A DNA stretch of 64,000 nucleotides, from positions 62,001-126,000 of the forward strand of contig NZ_AMZB01000122.1 of assembly GCF_000313755.1 (NCBI RefSeq), read 5' to 3'. The DNA is from Pseudomonas nitroreducens TX1 (GTDB taxonomy: Bacteria; Pseudomonadota; Gammaproteobacteria; Pseudomonadales; Pseudomonadaceae). Of the stretch, positions 9,154 through 18,580 are shown piece after piece. The translations under genes were made by a program, and so were the position numbers. The notes under the pieces were generated by a model. It searched no databases. It saw only the letters and a program-made list of their open reading frames with translations, and was not told where the DNA came from. Numbering within the stretch: the first letter of the stretch is position 1; every line of letters starts with the position of its first letter.

Positions 9154-10623
9154 ATGAGAAAGTCCTTTTTGTTGCCCTCCTTGTCGTGGGCCGTTGCCGC
9201 CGTCGTATTGTCCGGCTGTTCCCTGATCCCCGACTACGAGCGCCCCGAGGCGCCCGTGGCCGCGGCCTATCCCCAGGGCGATGCCTACGGTGCGGCGCAG
9301 CCGGCCAACGCCTCTGCCGATATCGGCTGGCGCGAGTTCTTCAAGGACCCGCAGCTGCAGCGGCTGATCGAAGTGTCGCTGGAGAACAACCGCGACCTGC
9401 GCGTTGCCGCGCTGAACATCGAAGCCTACCGGGCGCAGTACCGCATCCAGCGGGCCGACCTGTTCCCGGCGGTGGATGCCAGCGTCTCCGGCTCGCGCCA
9501 GCGCCTGCCAGCCGACCTGTCGCAGACCGGCAGCTCGATGATCAGCAGCCAGTACGGCGCGACCCTGGGCGTGACCGCCTGGGAGCTCGACCTGTTCGGC
9601 CGTCTGCGCGCCCTGCGTGACCAGGCGCTGGAAACCTACTTCGCCAGCGAAGAGGCCCGTCGCAGCACCCAGACCAGCCTGGTGGCCAACGTCGCCAACG
9701 CTTACCTGACGCTGCGCGCCGACCAGGCCCAGCTGGAGCTGACCCGCAATACCCTGGGCACCTACCAGAAGAGCTACGACCTGACCAAGCGCAGCTACGA
9801 GGTCGGTGTCGCCTCGGCGCTGGACCTGCGTCAGTCGCAGACCCAGGTGGAAAGCGCGCGGGCCACCCTGGCGCAATACACCCGCCTGGTGGCGCAGGAC
9901 CAGAACGCCCTGGTGTTGCTGCTTGGCTCCGGTCTGCCAGCGGACCTGCCCCAGGGCCGCCAGCTGTCCGACGAGCTGCTGGCCACCGTGCCGGCGGGCC
10001 TGCCCTCCGACCTGCTGCAGCGCCGCCCGGACATCCTCCAGGCGGAGCACCAGCTCAAGGCGGCCAACGCCAACATCGGCGCGGCGCGTGCGGCGTTCTT
10101 CCCGAACATCAGCCTGACCGCCAACGCCGGCAGCCTCAGCCCGGACCTGTCCGGCCTGTTCGACGGCGGCTCCGGCACCTGGCTGTTCCAGCCTTCGATC
10201 ACCTTGCCGATCTTCAACGCCGGCAGCCTGCGGGCGAGCCTGGACCTGGCCCGGGTGCAGAAGGACATCAACATCGCGCAGTACGAGAAGGCCATCCAGA
10301 CGGCCTTCTCCGAAGTCGCCGACGGCCTCGCCGCGCGCGGCACCTTCAACGAGCAACTGCAGGCGCAGCGCTCGCTGGTGGACGCCAGCAGCGAGTACTA
10401 CCGCCTGGCCGACAAGCGCTACCGCACCGGTGTGGATAACTACCTCACCCTGCTCGACGCGCAGCGCTCGCTGTTCAGTGCCCAGCAGCAGCTGATCACC
10501 GACCGCCTCAACCAGCTGACCAGCGAGGTCAACCTGTACAAGGCCCTCGGCGGCGGATGGCAGGCCACGGCGGCGCAAGCCAAGCCGATCTCCAGCGAGG
10601 CCCCCGAAGGCCGGTTGTTCTGA
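9154..10623 (+). CDS. oprM: outer-membrane efflux channel lipoprotein (TolC family, NodT type)
   Basis: Third component of the tripartite pump, 489 aa. The start [12 protein letters not shown] gives a lipoprotein signal with lipobox [13 protein letters not shown]; an upstream in-frame start at 9082 would lie inside mexB. Two homologous TolC halves are visible, with the repeated helical-hairpin motifs ([36 protein letters not shown] and [39 protein letters not shown]). P. aeruginosa OprM is also used by MexXY, so the channel may serve other pumps too. A 17-bp terminator hairpin follows the stop by 4 nt, closing the mexAB-oprM unit. Confidence 0.95.
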   Translation: MRKSFLLPSLSWAVAAVVLSGCSLIPDYERPEAPVAAAYPQGDAYGAAQPANASADIGWREFFKDPQLQRLIEVSLENNRDLRVAALNIEAYRAQYRIQRADLFPAVDASVSGSRQRLPADLSQTGSSMISSQYGATLGVTAWELDLFGRLRALRDQALETYFASEEARRSTQTSLVANVANAYLTLRADQAQLELTRNTLGTYQKSYDLTKRSYEVGVASALDLRQSQTQVESARATLAQYTRLVAQDQNALVLLLGSGLPADLPQGRQLSDELLATVPAGLPSDLLQRRPDILQAEHQLKAANANIGAARAAFFPNISLTANAGSLSPDLSGLFDGGSGTWLFQPSITLPIFNAGSLRASLDLARVQKDINIAQYEKAIQTAFSEVADGLAARGTFNEQLQAQRSLVDASSEYYRLADKRYRTGVDNYLTLLDAQRSLFSAQQQLITDRLNQLTSEVNLYKALGGGWQATAAQAKPISSEAPEGRLF

Positions 10624-10627
10624 TCGG

Positions 10628-10664
10628 AAACAAAAACGCCGCCCTCGGGGCGGCGTTTTTGTTT
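10628..10664 (+). terminator. intrinsic terminator of mexAB-oprM
   Basis: Perfect 17-bp stem (10628-10644 with 10648-10664) and a 3-nt loop, with five Ts inside the 3' arm. Very stable and placed directly after oprM. Confidence 0.92.
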
Positions 10665-10720
10665 GGGATAGGGAGCCAAAGCAGCTGTCTTCTTCTGGAT
10701 CCCTTCGCCCAGGATTTCCC

Positions 10721-10762
10721 TCTACCTCTACCTCTACCTCTACCTCTACCTCTACCTCTACC
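10721..10762. repeat. TCTACC hexanucleotide tandem array, 7 copies
   Basis: Seven uninterrupted TCTACC units followed by two TCTCCC variants (10763-10774). The variants suggest the array arose by expansion of the CCCTCTCCC arm of the neighbouring hairpin repeat. It is not in a coding region. Confidence 0.9.
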
Positions 10763-10765
10763 TCT

Positions 10766-10799
10766 CCCTCTCCCTAGCCCTTTCCCTGCTGGGAGAGGG
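10766..10799. repeat. CCCTCTCCC/GGGAGAGGG hairpin repeat, copy 1
   Basis: Nine-bp perfect inverted arms (10766-10774, 10791-10799) with a 16-nt loop. The same arms recur at 57205-57225 and 62542-62571. The flank upstream (GTCTTCTTCTG near 10687) is also shared with the third copy. Confidence 0.75.
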
Positions 10800-10926
10800 A
10801 CTGGGTCTGTGTCGGACGAGCCCAGTGCGCCAGCCGGCACTGATAGCTCGCTCCCCCGTCAGCAGCGTAGGGCGCATAACTCGGAACAGGTTAAGCGCCA
10901 CACATCGTTACGCTGGAGCATGGGGC

Positions 10927-10990
10927 GGTTCGCGAGCAAGCTCAATGCTACAGGGGGGGGGTCTTGTAGGAGCGAGCTTGCTCGCGAACC
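10927..10990. repeat. REP doublet (GAGCGAGCTTGCTCGCGAA type), one arm degenerate
   Basis: Two oppositely oriented REP units; the right one is intact (10965-10990), the left one has lost part of the GAGCTCGCTCC arm. It ends 6 nt from the stop codon of the minus-strand UPF0158 gene. Confidence 0.8.
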
Positions 10991-10996
10991 TGCGGA

Positions 10997-11425
10997 TCAG
11001 AGCATCGCGCTGCGTGTCGCCGGTTGGATATGGTTGTCCGCCAGCCAGTCCAGCGCGCACTCGCGCAGCCGTTCGCCCTGGTAGACGTACCAGGCCTGCA
11101 GCAGCTCCGGATAACCCATCAGCACGTGGCGGAACGCCTTGAACGGCTTGCGTCCCTCGATGGCGTTGGCCAGGGCGGAATAGGCGTGGGGTTCGGGTAC
11201 TTCGCGCAGGAAGTCGCGCATCAACTCCAGCGACTGAGCGCTGCTCAGCGGCTCGATGGGCAGCAGGCGCTCCGGCTCGCGGTGCAGCAGTTCGGCGAGC
11301 TCCGGGTCGGGATCGTCCTCTGGTATCAGCAGCACCTGGCCACTGAACAGGTCGAGGTAGTGATCGATACCCTGGGTATCAAGCGCGAAGGCCAGTTCGT
11401 CGATATCGATGGTCAGCGGGCGCAT
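10997..11425 (-). CDS. UPF0158 family protein
   Basis: 142-aa soluble acidic protein of the UPF0158 family (PA5073-like, as recalled). Its role is not known to me. It starts MRPLTIDIDELAFAL; the GTG two codons upstream is too close to the GGGAG ribosome site, while the ATG at 11425 sits 7 nt from it. No signal peptide or membrane segment. A Trp/Tyr-rich stretch (LQAWYVYQGERLRECALDWLADN) near the C-terminus is conserved-looking. It lies downstream of, and on the same strand as, the chemoreceptor gene 100 nt away; a REP element follows its stop codon. Confidence 0.8.
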   Translation of the reverse strand: MRPLTIDIDELAFALDTQGIDHYLDLFSGQVLLIPEDDPDPELAELLHREPERLLPIEPLSSAQSLELMRDFLREVPEPHAYSALANAIEGRKPFKAFRHVLMGYPELLQAWYVYQGERLRECALDWLADNHIQPATRSAML

Positions 11426-11525
11426 GGTCACTCTCCCTTCATGGCGAGTGTCCGATCCTACGCCATGCGCATGACACCTGTCCTGCCGTTATCGGCCGGA
11501 GCGGGCGTATCGATCGCCAGGCGCG

Positions 11526-13472
11526 TCACAGGCGGAAACGTCCCACCTGCCGTTGCAGTTCGTTGCCCAGGCGCGCCAGTTCGGTGCTGGAGCTGGCGGT
11601 CTGCTCGCTGGCGGCGGCGGACTGGTCGGCGATCTCGCGGACCTGCACCACGCTGCGGTTGATCTCCTCGGCAACGCTGCTCTGCTCCTCGGCCGCCGAG
11701 GCGATCTGCAGGTTCATGCCCTGGATGTCGGCCACGGTGCGGGCGATCCCGCCCAGCGCCTCGCCAGCGCGGCGGGTCAGTTCCACCGAACTGCCGGTCA
11801 GGCGGCGGCTGTCGTCCATGCGCGTCACCGCTTCCTGGGCGCCGCGCTGCAGGCCAGCGATCAGGCCCTCGATTTCGGCGGTGGAGGACTGCGTGCGCTG
11901 GGCCAGGCCGCGCACCTCGTCGGCGACCACCGCGAATCCACGCCCGGCCTCGCCGGCGCGGGCGGCCTCGATGGCGGCGTTGAGCGCCAGCAGGTTGGTC
12001 TGCTCGGCCACCGACTTGATCACGTCCAGCACGCTGCCGATCTTCTCGCTTTCCTTGCGCAGCAGTTCCATGGCCTCGGCGGAGCGATCCACCTCGATGG
12101 CCAGGCGGTCGATCTGGTTCACCGCATCCTTCACCACCTGGTCGCCCTGGCGGGCCTGTTGGTCGGCCTGCTGGGCGGCGGCGGAAGCCTGCTCGGCGTT
12201 GCGCGCGACCTCCTGCACGGTAGCGGCCATTTCATGGATCGCGCTGGCAACTTGCTCGGTTTCCACGCGCTGGCTGTTCACCCCGGCGCGGGTCTGCTCA
12301 GTGACGGCGGAGAGCTCTTCGGCAGCCGTGGCCAGTTGGCTGACACTGCCGCCGATGTGCCCCAGCAGTTGGGAGAGACTCTCGCGCATGCGCAGCATTA
12401 CCCGCTGCAGCTGGCCCAACTCGTCGCTGCGTTGCAGGTTGAGATCGCGGGAAAGGCCCTGGGACAGGTCGCCCTGGGCGATACGCTCGGCCAGCTCCAG
12501 GGCCTCGTGCAACGGACGGACGATCTGCCGGTTGATCGCCCAGCCGGACAGCATGCCGAACGCCAGCGCGAGGATCGCGATGAGGATCTGCCGGTTCTTG
12601 GCGGCGGCGGTCTCGGCATCGTTGCGTTTCAGGGTGTCGTCGTACAGGCGATTGCTCGCCGAAAGCAGTGCCTGGCTGGCGCCGTTCAGGCCCTTGCGCG
12701 CCTGCTGGGTAGCATTCACGCCATCGCGGAAATGCTCAATGCCGCTGCGGTAGTTCTGCAGGTCTTTCAGCGCCGTGCTCAGGCCCTCCGCGGCGATGCC
12801 TGGCAGTTGGCTCTGCAGGGCGGTGCCAGTGTCGCGCAGCTTGTCGAAGGCGGCGAAGGCGGCCTGTTCGGCGCTGGCCGATTGCTCGAAGACGTAGCCG
12901 CGCACCTGGTAGCGCACCACCAGCAACTGCTGGTGCAGCTGGCCGACAGCCTGGGCGCCTTGCAGGAGTTGTGCATCGCCGGGCTGCTCGGCGAGCAGCT
13001 CAAAGAGCTGCTTGTCCAGCGCCTCGAAAGCCTGCAGGGCGCTCTGCGCGCTGCCGACCAGGGTGCCACGGGCCTGGGTGCGCTGGTCCACGGCGCGGGT
13101 CAGCGCGGAGAAGGCTTCGCGGTACTGGCTGACGGCCTGGCGCGCGGCTTCCAGCTGGCGGGCGTCGATGTCGCTTCCCTTCAGGCGCTGTTCGATCAGC
13201 TCCAGCATCTTCGTGCTGTGCTGTTCGACGCGCTCAGCCTGGCTGCGATCACCGCCCAGCTCGAATTGCAGGCGCGCGAGGTTGGCCTGCTGGCTGAGGT
13301 CGTTGAGCTCGGTGATGGTCGCCATCTGCTTGCCGCGTTCGGCCTGGTTGTCCAGGCTGTGCAGGCCGCCTAGCAGCACCAGCAGGGTGAGGAAGAGAAG
13401 GATGCCGAAGCCCACTACCAGCTTCAGGCTGACGTTCAGGCGTCCCAGCTGTACTACTAGCCAATCGTACAT
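11526..13472 (-). CDS. methyl-accepting chemotaxis protein with HBM sensor (McpK/McpS-like), copy A
   Basis: 648-aa chemoreceptor. Transmembrane helix 1 is at about residues 14-37. A roughly 250-residue all-helical periplasmic domain follows, whose length and make-up fit the helical bimodular (HBM) sensor. TM2 is at about 293-314, HAMP at about 315-367, and the cytoplasmic methyl-accepting domain ends the protein. The conserved signalling tip is intact ([19 protein letters not shown], then [19 protein letters not shown]). No C-terminal CheR/CheB-binding pentapeptide is present (ends GRFRL). HBM receptors studied in Pseudomonas sense TCA-cycle acids: P. putida McpS senses malate/succinate and P. 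aeruginosa PA5072 (McpK) senses 2-oxoglutarate. Position and fold suggest the McpK orthologue, but the ligand here is inferred. A paralogue lies directly upstream and both have a sigma-28-like promoter. Confidence 0.9.
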   Translation of the reverse strand: MYDWLVVQLGRLNVSLKLVVGFGILLFLTLLVLLGGLHSLDNQAERGKQMATITELNDLSQQANLARLQFELGGDRSQAERVEQHSTKMLELIEQRLKGSDIDARQLEAARQAVSQYREAFSALTRAVDQRTQARGTLVGSAQSALQAFEALDKQLFELLAEQPGDAQLLQGAQAVGQLHQQLLVVRYQVRGYVFEQSASAEQAAFAAFDKLRDTGTALQSQLPGIAAEGLSTALKDLQNYRSGIEHFRDGVNATQQARKGLNGASQALLSASNRLYDDTLKRNDAETAAAKNRQILIAILALAFGMLSGWAINRQIVRPLHEALELAERIAQGDLSQGLSRDLNLQRSDELGQLQRVMLRMRESLSQLLGHIGGSVSQLATAAEELSAVTEQTRAGVNSQRVETEQVASAIHEMAATVQEVARNAEQASAAAQQADQQARQGDQVVKDAVNQIDRLAIEVDRSAEAMELLRKESEKIGSVLDVIKSVAEQTNLLALNAAIEAARAGEAGRGFAVVADEVRGLAQRTQSSTAEIEGLIAGLQRGAQEAVTRMDDSRRLTGSSVELTRRAGEALGGIARTVADIQGMNLQIASAAEEQSSVAEEINRSVVQVREIADQSAAASEQTASSSTELARLGNELQRQVGRFRL

Positions 13473-13583
13473 GTCGCAAACTCCAGGCAGGCGTCGCCGC
13501 GGGATCGACGGCCCGTGGCTGGCAAGAGCGAAAGGTGCAGAGGCGAGGTGGAATTGTCGGGACGCATCTTCGTGCGTCAGAGG

Positions 13584-13610
13584 CTATCGGCGGGAAATCG
13601 AGAAACTGAA
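13584..13610 (-). promoter_or_regulatory. candidate sigma-28 (FliA) promoter of chemoreceptor A
   Basis: On the minus strand, -35 TTCAGTTT, N11, -10 GCCGATAG, against consensus TAAAGTTT-N11-GCCGATAA (6/8 and 7/8 matches, exact spacing). It lies about 110 nt before the start codon. Confidence 0.65.
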
Positions 13611-13660
13611 GGTGGGATTGGTCGAGCGTTTGCGGTGCGGTGAAGTGCCATGCCGCACTT

Positions 13661-13698
13661 CGTAGGGTGGCGTGGAGCGAAGCGATACCCATCGATCC
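13661..13698. repeat. dispersed intergenic repeat (GTAGGRTGG...GCGATACCCATC), copy 1
   Basis: Imperfect inverted repeat reading GTAGGGTGGCGTGGAGCGAA then GCGATACCCATC. A second copy lies at 57286-57321, with the same orientation of the GGAGCG-AGCGATACCCATC core. Confidence 0.7.
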
Positions 13699-13715
13699 GC
13701 AGCAGCCGTGGCTCG

Positions 13716-13785
13716 TGTAGGAGCGCGCTTGCTCGCGAACCGATTTCGCAGCGTGTCTTCTTCGCGAGCAAGCTCGCTCCTACGA
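13716..13785. repeat. REP doublet (GAGCGAGCTTGCTCGCGAA type)
   Basis: Convergent REP units at 13716-13741 and 13760-13785, each beginning GTAGGAGCG; the left unit has one base change (GCGCGC). Confidence 0.85.
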
Positions 13786-13818
13786 AAAGCCCACGCCTTC
13801 GGCGCGCTGGCAATGTAT

Positions 13819-13849
13819 GAAGAAGGCCCGCTGTGCGCGGGCCTTCTTC
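13819..13849 (-). terminator. intrinsic terminator of chemoreceptor B
   Basis: 13-bp stem GAAGAAGGCCCGC / GCGGGCCTTCTTC with a 5-nt loop, 14 nt beyond the stop codon of the minus-strand gene ending at 13864. Confidence 0.75.
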
Positions 13850-13863
13850 GTGGCGGGGCCGGG

Positions 13864-15777
13864 TCAGACGCGGAAGCGGCTGACCAGTACCTGCAGCTCG
13901 TTGCCCAGGCGCGCCAGCTCCACGCTGGACGCAGCGGTTTCCTCGCTGGCGGCGGCGGTCTGCTCGGAGATGTCGCGCACGTTCATCACGCTGCGGTTGA
14001 TCTCCTCGGCCACGGCGCTCTGTTGCTCGGAAGCGGCGGCGATCTGCTGGTTCATCGACTGGATGGTCGACACGGTGCGGGTGATCGCGCCCAGGCGCTC
14101 GCCGGCACGGCGGGTCAGGTCGACGGTGCTGACGGTCAGGTCGCGGCTGGTTTCCATCATCTGCACGGCCTGCTGGGTGCCGCTCTGCAGGCCTGCGATC
14201 AGCTCTTCGATCTCCTCGGTGGAGGACTGGGTGCGCTGCGCCAGGCCGCGCACCTCGTCGGCCACCACGGCGAAGCCCCGGCCCGCATCGCCGGCTCGGG
14301 CGGCCTCGATAGCGGCGTTGAGCGCCAACAGGTTGGTCTGCTCGGCCACGGCCTTGATCACGTCCAGCACGCTGCCGATCTTCTCGCTTTCGCGCTTGAG
14401 CTTGAGCACCGACTCGTTGGTGCGGCCGACTTCGCCGGCCAGGCGGTCCATTTGGGTCACGGCCTCGTTCACCGCACCTTCACCATCGCGGGCCTGACGG
14501 TCGGCGGCGGAGGCGGCCTCGGAGGCTTCCTCGGCGTTACGTGCGACTTCCTGTACGGTGGCGGCCATTTCGTTCATGGCGGTGGCGACCTGGTCGGTCT
14601 CGGTCTTCTGGTTGTTCACCCCGGCGCTGGTCTGCTCGGTTACCGCGGACAGCTCTTCGGCGGCACTGGCAATCTGCGTCACGCCGTCGTGGATACGGCC
14701 GATCAGTTCGCGCAGCGACAGGTTCATGCGCTGCATGCTCTTCTGCAGTTGGCCCAGTTCGTCGTGCCGGTTGGTGGGGATGTCACGGCTGAGGTCGCCG
14801 TCGGCGATACGCTCGGCATGGCCCAGCACCTCGCGCAGCGGATTGACGATCTGCCCGGTGATGATCCAGGCGGCGATGCTGCCCAGCACCAGGGCGATCG
14901 CCGCGGCCAGGCCCAGCAGGGTCTTGGCCTGGGCGACACCGGCGTCACGCTTGGCGGTCTGGGTGGTGGTCAGCTCGGCGCTGAGCTTCTCGATCTGCTG
15001 GCCGGCGTCGCGCATGCGGTCGCGGGCGGCCTGGCTGTCGTTGACCTCGTTGCGGTAGTTGGTCAGCGCGTTGCGGTAGGTCTCCAGCGCATCGAGGGTG
15101 GCGCGGAATTCGCCGGCGAGCTCCGCCGGCGAGGTGCTCATGTCGCTCTTCACGCCGTCGATCAGCTTCTGCAGGCCGGCGAAGGCGGGCTGCTCGAGGT
15201 TCTGCGCGTCGGTACTGGTGTAGGCCATGACCTGCAGGCGCGCCTGCATGACGGAGCGGCCGAGGCCGGCGAGGTCCTGCAGGTGCTGCAGGCTTTCCGT
15301 GCTGGCGCTGTCCACCAGCTTCTGTTCGGCCTTCTGCATGCCTTCGCTGACAGCGCTGGCAGCCTGGATCAACACCTGCTTGGCGGCGTCGCGCTCTTCG
15401 AAGGACTTCAGCAGCTGGCTATACAGCTTGCGGTACTCGACGCTCAGCTCATGCTGTTGATTGATGACGCGGCGGTCCTCGGCTTCGGTGAACCGTTCAT
15501 TCAGTGCGCGGTGGCGCTGGTCCAGCTTGTCCAGGGTATCCAGCACCAGCTTGGCGTCTTCCGGCGCGCGCGTGGACTGGAACTTCAGGCGGGCGATGCG
15601 CAGGTCCTTGGCAATCGCGATCAGCTCGGAAATCTCGCCGAGCTTGTCGCCACGGCTGATGACGTTGCTCAGGTTGATCCAGCCGGTGAGGGCGATCAGC
15701 AGAGTAAGCAGCAACACCAGGCCGAAGCCCGAGGCGAGTTTGAGTTTGACAGTCAGGTTGTTGAACCAGCGAAACAT
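13864..15777 (-). CDS. methyl-accepting chemotaxis protein with HBM sensor, copy B
   Basis: 637-aa chemoreceptor, paralogous to copy A along its whole length. TM1 is at about residues 12-34, the helical periplasmic sensor of about 250 residues comes next, TM2 is at about 285-306, then HAMP and the signalling domain ([41 protein letters not shown]). The cytoplasmic half is nearly identical to copy A, while the periplasmic sensor has diverged strongly (for example RIARLKF and [13 protein letters not shown] against NLARLQF and [13 protein letters not shown]). That pattern is expected of a tandem duplication followed by change of ligand. No C-terminal pentapeptide (ends SRFRV). Ligand unknown; organic acids are the family precedent. 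Confidence 0.9.
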   Translation of the reverse strand: MFRWFNNLTVKLKLASGFGLVLLLTLLIALTGWINLSNVISRGDKLGEISELIAIAKDLRIARLKFQSTRAPEDAKLVLDTLDKLDQRHRALNERFTEAEDRRVINQQHELSVEYRKLYSQLLKSFEERDAAKQVLIQAASAVSEGMQKAEQKLVDSASTESLQHLQDLAGLGRSVMQARLQVMAYTSTDAQNLEQPAFAGLQKLIDGVKSDMSTSPAELAGEFRATLDALETYRNALTNYRNEVNDSQAARDRMRDAGQQIEKLSAELTTTQTAKRDAGVAQAKTLLGLAAAIALVLGSIAAWIITGQIVNPLREVLGHAERIADGDLSRDIPTNRHDELGQLQKSMQRMNLSLRELIGRIHDGVTQIASAAEELSAVTEQTSAGVNNQKTETDQVATAMNEMAATVQEVARNAEEASEAASAADRQARDGEGAVNEAVTQMDRLAGEVGRTNESVLKLKRESEKIGSVLDVIKAVAEQTNLLALNAAIEAARAGDAGRGFAVVADEVRGLAQRTQSSTEEIEELIAGLQSGTQQAVQMMETSRDLTVSTVDLTRRAGERLGAITRTVSTIQSMNQQIAAASEQQSAVAEEINRSVMNVRDISEQTAAASEETAASSVELARLGNELQVLVSRFRV

Positions 15778-15857
15778 GAGGGCGCTCCAGCGTTGAACAG
15801 GGCCGGTACGCAGGGCTGAGCAGGAAGTGCGCAGAGTGGGGACGACCGGTAGCCCAG

Positions 15858-15884
15858 ATATCGGCTTCGCTGGCGGGAACTGAA
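15858..15884 (-). promoter_or_regulatory. candidate sigma-28 (FliA) promoter of chemoreceptor B
   Basis: Minus strand -35 TTCAGTTC, N11, -10 GCCGATAT (5/8 and 7/8 to consensus, exact spacing). Same architecture as the promoter of copy A. Start codon about 80 nt downstream. Confidence 0.65.
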
Positions 15885-15957
15885 GCGTCTCGGGTTATTT
15901 TTCTGACTGGTGGTTCACGCTGGAGGCCCCGTGTTTACTGGCCTCTAGCCATTTTCG

Positions 15958-16665
15958 TTAGTACAGGCGTGCCAAAAGCGCGGTCACGGCGGTCTCGACG
16001 CGTAGGATGCGATCGCCCAGTTGCACGGGGGTCAGTCCGGCTTCGCGCAGCTTGTCGACCTCATAGGGAATCCAGCCGCCCTCGGGGCCGATGGCCAGGG
16101 TCACCGGCTCGCTCAGTGCGCGCGGGCACTCGGGCCAGGGGCCGGGATGGCCGATCAGGCCGAGACTGCCGGCGGCCAGCGCGGGCAGGCGGTCTTCGAC
16201 GAAGGGCTTGAAGCGCTTCTCGATGATCACCTCGGGCAGCACGGTATCGCGGGCCTGTTCCAGGCCCAGGATCAGTTGCTCGCGAATGGCTTCGGGATCG
16301 AGGAAGGGGGTCTGCCAGAAGCTCTTCTCCACCCGGTAGCTGTTGAGCAGCACCAGGCGCGGCACGCCCATGGCGGCGACGGTCTGCAGCACACGGCGGA
16401 GCATCTTCGGGCGGGGCAGGGCGAGCAGCAGGGTGAGCGGCAGCTTGGCCGGCGGGGCCTGCTCGAAGCTGACCTGCAGCTCGGCTTCGTTGGCTTCCAG
16501 GCGCAGCAGGCGGCCTTCGCCCATCTGTCCGCCGAGGCGGCCGACGCGCATCCGGTCGCCGCTTTCGGCGCGGTGGACTTCCTGCATGTGGGTCAGGCGG
16601 CGGTCACGCAGGATCACGCGGTCCGCCGCCACGAAGTCGGCGTCGTCGAGCAGCAGAAGGTTCAC
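15958..16665 (-). CDS. rsmE: 16S rRNA (uracil-1498-N3) methyltransferase
   Basis: SPOUT-class methyltransferase that modifies U1498 of 16S rRNA using S-adenosylmethionine. It is 235 aa from a GTG start at 16665; family members are about 240 aa. The N-terminal PUA-like domain begins [11 protein letters not shown] and includes HMQEVHR. The C-terminal trefoil knot carries AIGPEGGW and LGDRILRVETAVTAL, the two signature motifs. The GTG overlaps the tatC stop codon (GTGA), so it is read as the last gene of the his-tat unit with translational coupling. A longer upstream reading is out of phase with the family N-terminus. Confidence 0.93.
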   Translation of the reverse strand: MNLLLLDDADFVAADRVILRDRRLTHMQEVHRAESGDRMRVGRLGGQMGEGRLLRLEANEAELQVSFEQAPPAKLPLTLLLALPRPKMLRRVLQTVAAMGVPRLVLLNSYRVEKSFWQTPFLDPEAIREQLILGLEQARDTVLPEVIIEKRFKPFVEDRLPALAAGSLGLIGHPGPWPECPRALSEPVTLAIGPEGGWIPYEVDKLREAGLTPVQLGDRILRVETAVTALLARLY

Positions 16666-17453
16666 GGGCGGGTGGCCGGCGGCTGGTCGCCCTTGGACTC
16701 TTCTTCTTCCGTGCCGCGCTTGCGGATCAGGTGGCTGAACAGCACGCCGGCCTCGAACAGCAACCACATCGGCACGGCAAGCAGGGTCTGCGACAGCGGG
16801 TCCGGCGGTGTGAGGATCATGCCGACGACGAAGCAGCCGATGATCACATAGGGACGGATCTTCTTCAGGTAAGCCACGTCGACTACCCCGATCCAGACCA
16901 GCAGCACGGTGGCGACGGGAATCTCGAAGGCCACGCCGAAGGCGAACAGCAGGGTAAGGAAGTCCAGGTAGCTGTTGATGTCGGTCATCGGTGTCACGCC
17001 TTCCGGGGCCGAGCCGAGGAAGAAGTGGAACATCAACGGGAACACCATGAAGTAGGCGAAGGCCATGCCGGCGTAGAACAGTACGATGCTGGAGGCCAGC
17101 AGCGGCAGGGCGACGCGTTTCTCGTGCTTGTACAGCCCCGGCGCGATGAAGCCCCAGACCTGGCTGAGGATCACCGGCATGGCGAACAGCACGGCGACGA
17201 TCATGGTCAGCTTCAGCGGCGCGAGGAAGGCCGAAGCCGGGTCGATGGCGATCATGGTCGCGCCTTCGGGCAGGAAGCGGCGCAGCGGCTCGGAAGCCAG
17301 CGCGTAGATCTTCTGCGAGAAGTACAGCAGGCCGATGAAGATCACGAAGATCGCGATCACGCAGCGCAGCAGGCGGTTGCGCAGTTCGGTCAGGTGCGAG
17401 ACCAGGGGCATTTCCTGGTCATGTTCGGGCTGGTCGGGCTTTTCGGCGCTCAT
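16662..17453 (-). CDS. tatC: Sec-independent protein translocase subunit TatC
   Basis: Polytopic core of the twin-arginine translocase, which recognises the RR signal peptide with TatB. 263 aa with six predicted transmembrane helices ([57 protein letters not shown] and others). Family residues near the N-terminus are visible ([10 protein letters not shown]), and SFLAPLKL-type and [10 protein letters not shown] segments are present. The start ATG overlaps the tatB stop (ATGA). The last 20 residues form a charged Glu-rich tail. Exports folded cofactor-containing proteins together with tatA and tatB next to it. Confidence 0.95.
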   Translation of the reverse strand: MSAEKPDQPEHDQEMPLVSHLTELRNRLLRCVIAIFVIFIGLLYFSQKIYALASEPLRRFLPEGATMIAIDPASAFLAPLKLTMIVAVLFAMPVILSQVWGFIAPGLYKHEKRVALPLLASSIVLFYAGMAFAYFMVFPLMFHFFLGSAPEGVTPMTDINSYLDFLTLLFAFGVAFEIPVATVLLVWIGVVDVAYLKKIRPYVIIGCFVVGMILTPPDPLSQTLLAVPMWLLFEAGVLFSHLIRKRGTEEEESKGDQPPATRP

Positions 17454-17962
17454 GGGGTACGCGGCGTCTCGGACGAAGCGGGCGGCTGGCTCGCGGCGGT
17501 CGTTGGGCTTGGCTGGCCGGCTTCCGGCGCCTGCGGTGCAGCGGCAGGAGCCTCCGCAGTGGCAGGCGCGAGGCCCGCACCCGGCAGGCTGTTCAGCCGG
17601 CTATTGGGTGCGATGACCGGCGCTGCGGGCGGCTCGGTGGAAGTGGCCTGGCCTTCCGGCTGGGCCGGAGGCTGCAGCGGATTGAAGGCTTCCCGAGCCT
17701 GGTCTTGCAGGTCGGTCAGCGGCGCCATCAGCTTCTTGGCTTCCTGTTCCATCTGCAGGATGTGTTCGTTGTGCAGCTGGCGACGGATTTCATCCGCGCC
17801 GAGCTCGCGCTCCACTTCCGTCTTGATGGCGTTGAAGCTGCGCTTGAGCCGGCCGATCCACAGCCCGGCGGTGCGCGCGGCACCCGGCAGGCGGTCGGGG
17901 CCGAGCACCAGCAGGGCGACGAGACCCACCAGCAGCAGTTCGCTGAAGCTGATACCGAACAT
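17450..17962 (-). CDS. tatB: Sec-independent protein translocase subunit TatB
   Basis: 170-aa TatB. An N-terminal transmembrane helix ([21 protein letters not shown]) is followed by the [13 protein letters not shown] hinge, an amphipathic helix ([32 protein letters not shown]), and a long Pro/Ala/Glu-rich disordered tail. The glutamate in the membrane helix (SFSELL) is typical of TatB. It starts 3 nt after the tatA stop and overlaps tatC by 4 nt. Confidence 0.95.
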   Translation of the reverse strand: MFGISFSELLLVGLVALLVLGPDRLPGAARTAGLWIGRLKRSFNAIKTEVERELGADEIRRQLHNEHILQMEQEAKKLMAPLTDLQDQAREAFNPLQPPAQPEGQATSTEPPAAPVIAPNSRLNSLPGAGLAPATAEAPAAAPQAPEAGQPSPTTAASQPPASSETPRTP

Positions 17963-17965
17963 GAA

Positions 17966-18214
17966 TCAGTCCTTGCGCGCCGGCTCTTCGACCTTCTGCG
18001 CCTGGGCGTCGATGGTGTGCGGCTGGTTCAGCGGCGGGTTGCCGGCAGCGGCATTCGGGTCTTTCTTCTCGTCTTCCTCGGTGTTCATTGCCTTCTTGAA
18101 GCCCTTGATGGCTTCGCCGACGTCCGAACCGAGGTTCTTCAGGCGCTTGGTGCCGAAGACCAGTACCACGACGATCAGGATGACGACCCAGTGTTTCCAG
18201 TCAAAGATGCCCAT
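17966..18214 (-). CDS. tatA: Sec-independent protein translocase subunit TatA
   Basis: 82-aa pore-forming TatA. It has a short N-terminal membrane helix ([20 protein letters not shown]), the hinge [14 protein letters not shown] and the amphipathic helix [10 protein letters not shown], then an acidic/polar tail. The FGTKRL motif and length distinguish it from TatB. It lies 27 nt after hisE, same strand, giving hisI-hisE-tatA-tatB-tatC-rsmE. Confidence 0.95.
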   Translation of the reverse strand: MGIFDWKHWVVILIVVVLVFGTKRLKNLGSDVGEAIKGFKKAMNTEEDEKKDPNAAAGNPPLNQPHTIDAQAQKVEEPARKD

Positions 18215-18241
18215 CTTGTATTCCTCGCAAAGTTGTCGGGT

Positions 18242-18580
18242 TCAGGCTGACGGCTGGCGCGCGGCCTTCTCGTCATGCCCGGAAAGGCCGAAGCGGCGGT
18301 CCAGCTCGTCCAGTACCGCCTGCGGGTGCTGGCCGAGAGCGGCGAGCATCACCAGGGAATGGAACCAGAGGTCGGCCGTTTCGTAGATCAGGTCCGTGCA
18401 GTCACCGCTGCTGGCGGCGTCTTTCGCGGCCAGGATGGTTTCCACCGATTCCTCGCCGACTTTCTCCAGAATCTTGTTCAGGCCCTTGTGATACAGGCTG
18501 GCCACGTAGGAACTGTCCGGTGCGGCATTCTTGCGCGCTTCGAGGACTTCCGCCAGACGGGCGAGGGTATCAGTGCTCAT
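18242..18580 (-). CDS. hisE: phosphoribosyl-ATP pyrophosphatase
   Basis: Second step of histidine synthesis: PRATP is hydrolysed to PRAMP plus pyrophosphate. 112-aa all-alpha MazG-like protein with the metal-binding pattern [15 protein letters not shown] followed by [17 protein letters not shown], giving the E-E-x-x-E and E-x-x-D pairs. It overlaps hisI by 11 nt, so the two consecutive enzymes are made together as separate proteins rather than as the fused HisIE of enteric bacteria. Confidence 0.94.
   Translation of the reverse strand: MSTDTLARLAEVLEARKNAAPDSSYVASLYHKGLNKILEKVGEESVETILAAKDAASSGDCTDLIYETADLWFHSLVMLAALGQHPQAVLDELDRRFGLSGHDEKAARQPSA

Larger units (their letters stand above)
10665..10996. 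other. repeat-rich gap between oprM and the UPF0158 gene
   Basis: No gene seen. The gap holds a diverged copy of a dispersed intergenic repeat (starting near 10680), a hexanucleotide array, a CCCTCTCCC hairpin and a REP pair. It is also the boundary between two blocks of different PAO1 origin (PA0427-like and PA5073-like, recalled). Confidence 0.7.
13473..13863. other. 391-nt gap between the two chemoreceptor genes
   Basis: No gene seen. It contains the promoter of copy A, one copy of a dispersed intergenic repeat (13661-13698), a REP doublet (13716-13785) and a terminator hairpin for copy B. Confidence 0.7.

Noticed and set aside
10557-11142. Pro-Leu repeat frames (PLPLPL) across the TCTACC array
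   Set aside because: Encoded by the tandem repeat beyond the terminator with no start signal; considered non-coding.
13672-15819. 715-codon plus-strand frame opposite chemoreceptor B
   Set aside because: Antisense to a full-length receptor with intact motifs; no recognisable domain.
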